Assembly (NCBI GenBank): GCA_041936745.1
Contig: JBHGWS010000130.1
Location: 1-11,780, forward strand
Source of the DNA: Darwinibacter acetoxidans_A
GTDB taxonomy: Bacteria; Bacillota; Limnochordia; Darwinibacteriales; Darwinibacteriaceae
DNA length: 11,780 nt
Direction: 5' to 3'
Shown piece after piece: positions 6,553 through 11,780 of this stretch. Position 1 is the stretch's first letter, and every line of letters begins with the position of its first letter. A program made the translations under genes and the position numbers. Below the pieces are notes generated by a model. That model was not told the DNA's origin and did not search any database. It saw nothing but the letters and a program-made list of their open reading frames with translations.

Positions 6553-6870
6553 ATGTACGCCGTTATAAAAACGGGTGGCAAGCAGTATCGGGTCGCAGAA
6601 GGCGATACCATCTATGTGGAAAAACTGAACGTCGCAGAAGGGGACGAGGTTGTCTTTGATCAAGTGCTTTTTCTGAAATCGAACGGCCAGGTGCTGGTGG
6701 GCAAACCATATGTAGAAGGTGCCTCAGTTACTGCAAAGGCCGTTAAGCAGGGCAAACAAAAAAAGATCTTCGTCTTTAAGTATAAGCCTAAGAAAAACTA
6801 CCGGAGAAAACAAGGCCACCGCCAGCCGTATACGCAGCTGTTAATCGAGTCAATTAAACCCGGTGAATAA
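6553..6870 (+). CDS. rplU: 50S ribosomal protein L21
   Basis: Large-subunit protein that binds 23S rRNA. At 105 residues it has the normal length. The N-terminus MYAVIKTGGKQYRVAEGD is classic, and the C-terminal signature FKYKPKKNYRRKQGHRQPYT binds rRNA through its basic residues. The start ATG 6553 is preceded by a G-rich ribosome binding site, GGGGGGTGGAG (6540-6550). It is the first gene after a strong promoter and a structured leader, and the protein may feed back on that leader. The stop lies one base before the ATG of prp, indicating coupled translation. Identification is certain. Confidence 0.99.
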   Translation: MYAVIKTGGKQYRVAEGDTIYVEKLNVAEGDEVVFDQVLFLKSNGQVLVGKPYVEGASVTAKAVKQGKQKKIFVFKYKPKKNYRRKQGHRQPYTQLLIESIKPGE

Positions 6871-6871
6871 A

Positions 6872-7213
6872 ATGACGGAAATTGAATTTTTCGCAGGACA
6901 GAACCAGCAGTTAAGGGGTTTTCGGATTAAAAATCATACGGGCTATGCCGATAAAGGCGAAGACATTGTCTGCGCGGCAGTTTCTGCCCTGGGGCAGACG
7001 GCCGTCCTAGGCCTTCGGAAAGTCGTGGGGCTGGAATGCAGCCTTACTTTGAAAGAGGCATATCTTTCTTGCATTTTACCCGACGATCTGCCCGATGAAA
7101 AGCAAGCGGCAGCCCAGCTTATCCTAAAAGTTCTGTATGAAGGATTGAATGCAATAGAAGAGGAATACGGGAGATATGTGCGTGTGAAGGGGGTGCGCTA
7201 TAATGAAAATTAG
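6872..7213 (+). CDS. prp: Ribosomal processing cysteine protease Prp (YsxB family)
   Basis: Prp is a small cysteine protease that removes the N-terminal extension from ribosomal protein L27 in Bacillota and some other groups; the gene lies between rplU and rpmA in most of them. The start ATG 6872 gives 113 residues and places the catalytic pair at H22 and C34, the same numbers as in the Staphylococcus aureus enzyme, in NHTGYADKGEDIVCAAVSAL (21-40). A GTG at 6863, in frame and inside the end of rplU, would add three residues and shift that numbering, so ATG is preferred; GGTGA (6862-6866) serves as the binding site. The gene overlaps rpmA by 11 bases, so protease and substrate are made together. 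The cleavage target is visible in L27. Confidence 0.95.
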   Translation: MTEIEFFAGQNQQLRGFRIKNHTGYADKGEDIVCAAVSALGQTAVLGLRKVVGLECSLTLKEAYLSCILPDDLPDEKQAAAQLILKVLYEGLNAIEEEYGRYVRVKGVRYNEN

Positions 7214-7496
7214 AATCGATCTGCAGTTGTTCGCTACCAAAAAAGGCGGCGGAAGTACAAGAAACGGACGCGATTCCGCCGCGAAGCGCTTAGGCGTAAA
7301 AAGCCATGACGGCCAATTTGTCACTGCCGGCAGTATCATCGTCCGCCAGCGCGGGACGAAAGTGAGGCCGGGCGAAAATGTGGGCCGCGGCCGGGATGAC
7401 ACCCTATACGCTTTAGCGGATGGCTATGTTTCCTTCCAGCGCTTAGGAAAAACGAGAAAAGCGGTAAATATTATTACCGAAGCAGTCTCTGCTTAA
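7203..7496 (+). CDS. rpmA: 50S ribosomal protein L27 with cleavable N-terminal extension
   Basis: L27 lies near the peptidyl-transferase centre and its N-terminus reaches tRNA in the P site. This 97-residue form begins MKIRIDLQLFATKKGGGS. In Bacillota such extensions end in a Prp site of the type LQFF|A, removal of which exposes the functional N-terminus; here it reads LQLF|ATKKGGG, so cleavage after F10 is expected, with L replacing the usual first F. The signature GSIIVRQRGTKVRPGENVGR (43-62) is intact. ATG 7203 overlaps the end of prp; AAGGGGG (about 7187-7193) is the binding site. A strong intrinsic terminator follows the stop by 2 bases. Identification is certain; the cleavage site is inferred from family knowledge. 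Confidence 0.98.
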   Translation: MKIRIDLQLFATKKGGGSTRNGRDSAAKRLGVKSHDGQFVTAGSIIVRQRGTKVRPGENVGRGRDDTLYALADGYVSFQRLGKTRKAVNIITEAVSA

Positions 7497-7498
7497 TA

Positions 7499-7537
7499 AA
7501 AATCCCCTTTTGCGTTTAAGTGCAGAGGGGGTTTTTT
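7499..7537 (+). terminator. Intrinsic terminator after rpmA
   Basis: CCCCTTTTGC (7504-7513) pairs with GCAGAGGGGG (7522-7531) with two G-U pairs, leaving an 8-base loop; A-rich 7499-7502 lies opposite the T-run 7532-7537. This is a strong factor-independent terminator ending the rplU-prp-rpmA transcript. A small second hairpin, TGCC-TTTA-GGCA (7537-7548) followed by GCTTTTA, comes directly after it. Confidence 0.9.
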
Positions 7538-7570
7538 GCCTTTAGGCAGCTTTTATGGGGGAAAGAAATC

Positions 7571-8854
7571 ATGTTTATCGATACAGCTCAAGTATATCTT
7601 AAAGCCGGCGACGGCGGCGACGGCGTCGTCCGCTACCGCCGGGAGAAATATATCCCAGCGGGCGGCCCTGCCGGCGGCGATGGGGGTAGGGGCGGCAGCA
7701 TCTTCTTTTTAGTCGACAGTGGCCTCTCCACGCTGCAGAGTTTCCGTTACCGCCGTAAATTTGTGGCCCAAAGCGGCGAGAGGGGCGGTTCTAAAAGGCA
7801 GGCCGGCAGTGATGGGGAGGATCTGGTAATTAAAGTGCCGCCGGGTACTTTAGTCAAGGAGCCTAAAAGCGGCGAAATCCTTTTGGATTTGACGGTACCG
7901 GGCCAAAAAGTTTTAATCCTGCCGGGCGGCCGCGGCGGCCGGGGCAACGCCCGTTTTAAAACTGCGACGCGCCAGGCCCCCGCCTTTGCGGAACGGGGGG
8001 AACCGGGCGAAGGGATTTTACTTGATCTGGAACTTAAACTTTTGGCCGATGTGGGCTTGGTGGGCTATCCCAACGCGGGCAAATCCACTCTGCTGTCGGT
8101 TGTGTCGTCTGCCCGCCCTAAAGTGGCGAGCTATCCCTTTACAACATTGACGCCGAATTTGGGCGTTGTGAACTTAGAAGAGGGGGCTTCTTTTGTGGTG
8201 GCGGATATTCCCGGTTTAATCGAAGGGGCCCATAAAGGCGTCGGTTTGGGTACGGGGTTTTTAAAACATATCGAGCGCACCCGCTTGATTTTACACCTGG
8301 TCGATGCCGCGGGTGTTGACGGCAGAGACCCCGTGGCTGATTATCATAAGATCAACGAGGAACTGGAGTTTTACAGCGGAAAGCTCGGCGCCTGCCCACA
8401 GATCGTAGTGGCCAACAAAGCGGATCTGCCCGCCGCCAAGGACAATATAGAACGCCTTAAGGGGGCTGCGGCCCAAGACGGCAGGGAATTTTTTGTAATT
8501 TCAGCAGCGACGACGGATGGTATAGAAGCGTTAATGGCAAGAGTGGGCCGGCTGGTTCTTGAATTAAAGCAGGCCGATCCGCCGGCGGAGCTTGTAGAAA
8601 AGCTGGTTTTTCCCCGGGAAAAACCGGCACCCGTAGAGGATTATCAGGTAATTCAGGAGAATGGTGATTATACGGTGAAAGGTAGGGGTTTGGACCGCCT
8701 AATGCGCCGTTTGGATTTACAAAACCCCGAGGCCATCTCCTATTTACAGAATCTTTTTGAAAAAATTGGCTTGTATGCGGCCTTGGCGGAAATGAATGTT
8801 CCGGCAGGAGCAACCGTGCGGGTTGGAGAATTAGAATTCGAGTATATGGAATGA
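7571..8854 (+). CDS. obg: GTPase Obg / CgtA (50S ribosome assembly)
   Basis: Essential GTPase that binds the large ribosomal subunit late in assembly and links it to (p)ppGpp and growth control. The start ATG 7571 has GGGGGAAAG upstream; starts farther left would lie inside the rpmA terminator. The 427 residues match the family (Bacillus 428). Residues 1-158 are the glycine-rich Obg fold (FIDTAQVYLKAGDGGDG, GPAGGDGGRGG, LPGGRGGRGNARF). The G domain runs from about 160 to 330: G1 GYPNAGKST (165-173), switch I with the TT pair at 191-192, G3 DIPGLIEGA (212-220), G4 NKAD (282-285), G5 SAA (311-313). Residues about 350-425 form the C-terminal OCT domain (VEDYQVIQENGDYTVKGRGL, LQNLFEKIGL). A terminator lies between this gene and rpmA, so obg needs read-through or its own promoter, which I could not identify clearly in the 33-base gap. 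Confidence 0.98.
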   Translation: MFIDTAQVYLKAGDGGDGVVRYRREKYIPAGGPAGGDGGRGGSIFFLVDSGLSTLQSFRYRRKFVAQSGERGGSKRQAGSDGEDLVIKVPPGTLVKEPKSGEILLDLTVPGQKVLILPGGRGGRGNARFKTATRQAPAFAERGEPGEGILLDLELKLLADVGLVGYPNAGKSTLLSVVSSARPKVASYPFTTLTPNLGVVNLEEGASFVVADIPGLIEGAHKGVGLGTGFLKHIERTRLILHLVDAAGVDGRDPVADYHKINEELEFYSGKLGACPQIVVANKADLPAAKDNIERLKGAAAQDGREFFVISAATTDGIEALMARVGRLVLELKQADPPAELVEKLVFPREKPAPVEDYQVIQENGDYTVKGRGLDRLMRRLDLQNPEAISYLQNLFEKIGLYAALAEMNVPAGATVRVGELEFEYME

Positions 8855-8863
8855 GGGTAAAAG

Positions 8864-9154
8864 ATGTTGACGAGTAAACAAAGAGCATATCTAAGAGGGC
8901 TGGGTAATGAACTGCAGCCGGTTTTCCAGATCGGCAAGGGGGGCCTGTCTGAGGAGCTGCTGCAGCAGCTCGATGCTGTTTTGGAGGCGCGGGAATTAAT
9001 TAAAATCCGGGCTTTAAAAAGCTGCCCCGAACAACCGCAAGAGCTTGCCCACCAGGTAGCCGATTATTTGGATGGGGAGATCATCCAAACAATTGGCAGA
9101 AATTTTTTGTTGTACCGCCAGGCTCTGGAAGAGCCCCAGATTAGGCTGCCTTAA
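8864..9154 (+). CDS. yhbY: CRM-domain RNA-binding protein YhbY/YqeI (50S assembly factor)
   Basis: Small one-domain CRM protein, 96 residues, that in E. coli binds pre-50S particles. It starts MLTSKQRAYLRGLGNELQPV, the conserved opening of the family, followed by the GKGG loop (FQIGKGGLSEELLQQLD, about residues 22-38), an RNA-contacting signature, then LIKIRALKSC and the ending IGRNFLLYRQ. ATG 8864 has GAGGG (8853-8857) as a binding site that overlaps the obg stop codon, and it lies 9 bases after obg, consistent with one transcript. The nadD binding site likewise overlaps its stop. No odd features. Confidence 0.95.
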   Translation: MLTSKQRAYLRGLGNELQPVFQIGKGGLSEELLQQLDAVLEARELIKIRALKSCPEQPQELAHQVADYLDGEIIQTIGRNFLLYRQALEEPQIRLP

Positions 9155-9165
9155 AGGAGACAACC

Positions 9166-9798
9166 ATGAAGACGAAAAAGCCGAGAGTTGGGGTAATGGG
9201 CGGTACTTTCGATCCCATCCATTACGGGCATTTAGTAACAGCGGAAGGGGCGCGCTGCGAATATGATTTAGATCATGTCCTCTTTTTACCGTCTCGCCCG
9301 CCTCACAAAGATTTGAAAAAGGTAACGTGTGCTGAGCACCGCTATATGATGACGGTCTTGGCCACTTTAACCAACCCTTATTTCGAGGTATCCCGTATTG
9401 ATATTGACCGCAAAGGAGCGAGTTATACAGTTGATACGCTGCAGATCCTGCGGGAAAAGTACGGGACGGAAACTGAACTTTTTTTTATAACAGGGGCAGA
9501 TGCCGTCTTTGAGATCATCGATTGGAAGGATTCGGAACAGCTGCTGAAACTGGCCCACTTCATTGCGGCCAGCCGGCCGGGATTTAGTTTTGAGGAACTT
9601 CCCGCTGAAAGCAGGGCCTGGATTAATGCCCACGAAGATCGCTTCCATATTCTTCAGATACCCGCGATGGCCATCTCTTCCACCAGTATCAGGGAGAGGG
9701 TTCGGGCGGGGCTTTCTGTCCGCTATTTAGTCCCCGAGCAGGTTGACTATTACATCAGGCGGCATTTGCTTTACGGTCAAAGCCGCACCCTCATTTAG
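9166..9798 (+). CDS. nadD: Nicotinate-nucleotide adenylyltransferase NadD
   Basis: Catalyses ATP + nicotinate mononucleotide to deamido-NAD and pyrophosphate, the shared step of NAD synthesis, in the cytoplasm. The nucleotidyltransferase signature GGTFDPIHYGH lies at residues 12-22, including the HxGH catalytic/ATP-binding histidines H19 and H22; FLPSRPPHKD (40-49) contacts substrate; FFITGADAVFEIIDW (106-120) and the ATP-binding ISSTSIRERVRAG (170-182) complete the set. The length of 210 residues is normal. ATG 9166 has AAAGGAGA (9153-9160) overlapping the yhbY stop. In many Bacillota the next gene is yqeK (HD-domain), but here the LCP gene follows directly after 41 bases. Confidence 0.97.
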   Translation: MKTKKPRVGVMGGTFDPIHYGHLVTAEGARCEYDLDHVLFLPSRPPHKDLKKVTCAEHRYMMTVLATLTNPYFEVSRIDIDRKGASYTVDTLQILREKYGTETELFFITGADAVFEIIDWKDSEQLLKLAHFIAASRPGFSFEELPAESRAWINAHEDRFHILQIPAMAISSTSIRERVRAGLSVRYLVPEQVDYYIRRHLLYGQSRTLI

Positions 9799-9839
9799 GT
9801 TTAAAGCAGCGAACAATATAATTAGGGAGGGGGGATGAT

Positions 9840-11096
9840 ATGCTGTCAGAACAGGAAGTCCTGAGGCGAAAAGCGGAATTAGAGCGGAGGCGGGCCTGGA
9901 AAAAAAGATACCGGCGCCGTCAGATTTTGCTGACCGGTTTTGCACTGATCGTAAGTATTATTTTTATGGTAATAGTGGCGCGATACAGCTACAGGCAAAA
10001 AATGCTGAGAGAACAGCCTTTCTTTGCCGCTGACGATAATAAAATCCGCATTTTGTTTTTGGGGACCGATGAAAAGTTGGAGGCCAATGTCAGGGCAGAT
10101 ACCATTCTGCTGGCTTCACTTGATCCGGAAACCGGTGAAGTTGGCTTGCTTTCCATACCCAGAGACACCAGGGTTTGGGTGGAAGAGCGCCAACACTGGG
10201 AACGGGTTAATGCGGCTTATGCTTATGGCGGGCCCGCTTTGACTGTGCAGGCAGTTTCTAATCTTCTCCAGGTGCCGATTCCTTACTATGTGCAGACCGA
10301 TTTTCAGGGGTTTGAAAAAATAGTGGACATCTTGGGCGGTGTGGAGATGGATGTGGCAAAAGAGATGCACTACATTGACAAGGCCCAGGATTTAGAAATC
10401 CACATCCTGCCGGGAAGGCAGACTTTGAACGGTGAAAAGGCCTTACAGTATGTCCGCTACCGCGATCGGCTGGGTGATGTGGCCTTGGTTGATCCGTTCG
10501 GCAATGAGTACGGCGGGCGGGTGGAGCGCCAGCGCCAGTTTTTCCAGGCCTTGGCGGCTAAAATTTTAAGCCCCGGGGCCATTGGCAAACTGCCCAGGCT
10601 GGTGCCGCAGATGTTCAGGCTGGTAAATACGAATTTACCATGGGAAGAAGTTTTGAGCTTGACTGTCGCCGCCTCGAAATTTTCGCCCGACTTGGTACGT
10701 ACCGCGGTTTTACCAGGCAACAGCGAAGTGATCGGCGATGCTTGGTATTGGATTGTCAATGAGAAAAAGGCCCAACCTGTCTTAGACAGTTTGATTTGGG
10801 GCAAGCTGCCGCCGCTGCGCGTCGTTGTCCTCAACGGCAACGGCCGCCAAGGGGCTGCCCAAGAAATGGCCGATTTGCTCACAAGCTTTGGCTATAATGT
10901 TGTTTCTGTGGGCAATGCGGAACATTTCAATTTTACCCAAACTGAAATCAGGGCGTCAGCCCGGGATATCAGCCGCACCAAAGCACTGACCGATTATTTG
11001 AATGCTGCCGTTAAGGCAACCGAAGCGGCTGAATCGGAAATTACCGTTATTATCGGCAAAGACTTTAAGATAAAGGATAGGAGTGTGGGAATTTGA
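9840..11096 (+). CDS. LCP (LytR-CpsA-Psr) family protein with LytR C-terminal domain
   Basis: Membrane-anchored transferase-type protein. LCP proteins attach teichoic acids or other glycopolymers from lipid carriers to peptidoglycan outside the cell. 418 residues: a very basic cytoplasmic N-terminus (RRKAELERRRAWKKRYRRRQ, 9-28), a transmembrane helix at about 29-47, and the LCP domain at 69-240 with RILFLGTD (70-77), RADTILLASLD (85-95) and LSIPRDTRV (104-112), whose Arg/Asp residues bind the lipid pyrophosphate and Mg2+, then LNGEKALQYVRYRD (196-209) and GRVERQRQF (226-234). A LytR_C domain occupies about 325-408 (LRVVVLNGNGRQGAAQEMAD, FGYNVVSVGNA). ATG 9840 follows GGGAGGGGGG (9825-9834) by 5 bases. 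TATAAT at 9817-9822 resembles a -10 box but without a -35. The stop overlaps rsfS by 4 bases. It occupies the place yqeK has in Bacillus. Which polymer it transfers is unknown. Confidence 0.93.
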   Translation: MLSEQEVLRRKAELERRRAWKKRYRRRQILLTGFALIVSIIFMVIVARYSYRQKMLREQPFFAADDNKIRILFLGTDEKLEANVRADTILLASLDPETGEVGLLSIPRDTRVWVEERQHWERVNAAYAYGGPALTVQAVSNLLQVPIPYYVQTDFQGFEKIVDILGGVEMDVAKEMHYIDKAQDLEIHILPGRQTLNGEKALQYVRYRDRLGDVALVDPFGNEYGGRVERQRQFFQALAAKILSPGAIGKLPRLVPQMFRLVNTNLPWEEVLSLTVAASKFSPDLVRTAVLPGNSEVIGDAWYWIVNEKKAQPVLDSLIWGKLPPLRVVVLNGNGRQGAAQEMADLLTSFGYNVVSVGNAEHFNFTQTEIRASARDISRTKALTDYLNAAVKATEAAESEITVIIGKDFKIKDRSVGI

Positions 11097-11443
11097 TCGA
11101 AAACAGCGCCCAAAGGGGTGCAAAGGTAGCCGCAAGAGCAGCCGATTGGAGAAAGGCAGAGGATGTTTTAATCCTAAAAATGCCTGAAATCATGGCGGAT
11201 ACCGAATATTTTGTAATCTGCAGCGCTCCAACCGATGTACAGGTGCGGGCAATAGTCAACTCCATCACCGGAGCCATGGCAGATGAGGGGTTTGAAATAC
11301 TGCGCCATGAAGGCCGGGGCACTACCAACTGGGTGCTTTTGGATTACGGTAACGTGGTGGTGCATGTCTTTTTAGAAGAAGACCGCCGTTACTATGATCT
11401 GGAAAGGCTTTGGGCCGATGCAGAAAGAATTGCCTGGGCATGA
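11093..11443 (+). CDS. rsfS: Ribosome silencing factor RsfS
   Basis: Binds L14 on the 50S subunit and blocks joining with 30S, lowering translation when nutrients are scarce. 116 residues with the family core: ADWRKAEDVLILKM, then the conserved DTEYFVICSAPTDVQVRAIVN (Asp-x-x-Tyr-Phe-Val-Ile), and HEGRGTTNWVLLDYGNVVVHVFLEEDRRYYDLERLW, where WVLLDYG and VVHVF are hallmarks. The start is TTG 11093, whose TTGA overlaps the LCP stop; AGGAG (11079-11083) lies 9 bases before it. No ATG or GTG lies in frame near the N-terminus, so translation is likely coupled to the LCP gene. It ends with a 4-base ATGA overlap with the next gene. Confidence 0.95.
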   Translation: MIENSAQRGAKVAARAADWRKAEDVLILKMPEIMADTEYFVICSAPTDVQVRAIVNSITGAMADEGFEILRHEGRGTTNWVLLDYGNVVVHVFLEEDRRYYDLERLWADAERIAWA

Positions 11444-11780
11444 CCAAAGCTTATACCCACCTGGCCCCATTCTATGACTTTTTAATGGCAGCGGATTACC
11501 CCCTCTGGGAACAATACCTGCTCTCTTTGTTTAAAAAATTTGCCGCGGTGCCAAAGACGATCCTCGATTTGGGCTGCGGAACCGGTAATTTAACGCTGCC
11601 CTTGGTGCGCCGCGGTTTTGCTGTCACGGGCGTGGACAGCTCAGCTGAAATGCTGAGGCAGGCGGCTTTAAAAGCGGAGGAAGAAAACTTGCCTGTCACT
11701 CTGCACAAGCAGGATCTGCGCGGGTTGGCGCTGCCTCAAGTATTTGACGCAGCCATCAGTACTTGTGATGTTCTCAATTA
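11440..11780 (+). CDS. SAM-dependent methyltransferase, YqeM-like (3' end missing)
   Basis: Open reading frame running off the window edge; 113 residues are visible. The start ATG 11440 overlaps the rsfS stop in an ATGA arrangement. The N-terminus MTKAYTHLAPFYDFLM is typical of small class I methyltransferases, motif I is ILDLGCGTGN (41-50), followed by GVDSSAEML (64-72), where D66 would bind the SAM ribose, and a motif II region near FDAAISTCDVLN (102-113). In Bacillus the gene after rsfS is yqeM, a methyltransferase of this kind, and the position agrees; the substrate of that family is not established to my knowledge. Only the SAM-binding half is present, so exact family assignment is limited. 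Confidence 0.9.
   Translation, partial: MTKAYTHLAPFYDFLMAADYPLWEQYLLSLFKKFAAVPKTILDLGCGTGNLTLPLVRRGFAVTGVDSSAEMLRQAALKAEEENLPVTLHKQDLRGLALPQVFDAAISTCDVLN

Noticed and set aside
7520..7570. Upstream start for obg at 7520
   Set aside because: It would begin in the rpmA terminator loop; conserved Obg begins MFIDTA at 7571, giving the family length of 427.
8457..8888. Minus-strand open frame of 143 codons over the obg 3' end
   Set aside because: It is opposite the conserved Obg GTPase and OCT domains and is proline-rich low-complexity, as expected from the complement of codons such as GGN and GAN.
9817..9822. TATAAT before the LCP gene as a promoter
   Set aside because: No -35-like hexamer exists 16-18 bases upstream, and the AT-rich stretch also lies close to the ribosome binding site, so it may be chance.
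1..11780. Search for mobile elements, phage genes, CRISPR, toxin-antitoxin or defence genes
   Set aside because: All open frames of good quality match chromosomal housekeeping families in a familiar order; no repeats with regular spacers, transposase motifs or att-like sites were seen.

Overview
The window looks like a chromosomal housekeeping stretch from a low-to-mid GC Gram-positive bacterium, most likely an endospore-forming member of the Clostridia or a related anaerobic Bacillota lineage. The reasons are a MinD/MinE pair next to a SpoIVFA/SpoIVFB-type pair, the radical SAM - DUF2344 - RNase G block that precedes rplU in many clostridial genomes, an L27 with a cleavable N-terminal extension next to its Prp protease, and the conserved obg - yhbY - nadD - rsfS order. 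All genes are on the + strand. I saw no tRNA, rRNA, insertion sequence, CRISPR array or sign of recent transfer. Assignment to a genus is not possible from this sequence alone.

Layout. 1-939: 3' part of minD, then minE (division-site placement). 940-1037: short gap with a 14-bp tandem duplication and an imperfect inverted repeat. 1038-2154: a 75-residue SpoIVFA-like membrane protein lacking the LytM/M23 peptidase domain, then an intact SpoIVFB-type intramembrane metalloprotease. 2195-6379: a tightly coupled set of TIGR03960-type radical SAM protein, its DUF2344 partner, and an RNase E/G that ends in a TRAM-like domain. 6380-6552: a near-consensus sigma-A promoter and a structured L21 leader. 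6553-7496: rplU, prp, rpmA, overlapping or nearly so, closed by a strong intrinsic terminator at 7499-7537. 7571-9798: obg, yhbY, nadD with short spacers. 9840-11780: an LCP (LytR-CpsA-Psr) protein, rsfS and the start of a SAM-dependent methyltransferase, the last three joined by stop/start overlaps. The HD-domain gene yqeK, often found after nadD, is absent here.

How it fits together. The left part serves cell division and spore development, linked by membrane-bound proteins. The middle and right parts serve the ribosome: RNA processing (RNase G), large-subunit proteins L21 and L27, L27 maturation (Prp), 50S assembly (Obg, YhbY) and ribosome silencing (RsfS). NadD (NAD synthesis) and the LCP protein (cell-wall glycopolymer attachment) ride in the same transcript. 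The items most worth a second look are the minimal SpoIVFA, the TRAM-like tail on RNase G, the uncharacterised radical SAM/DUF2344 pair beside ribosome genes, and the replacement of yqeK by an LCP gene.
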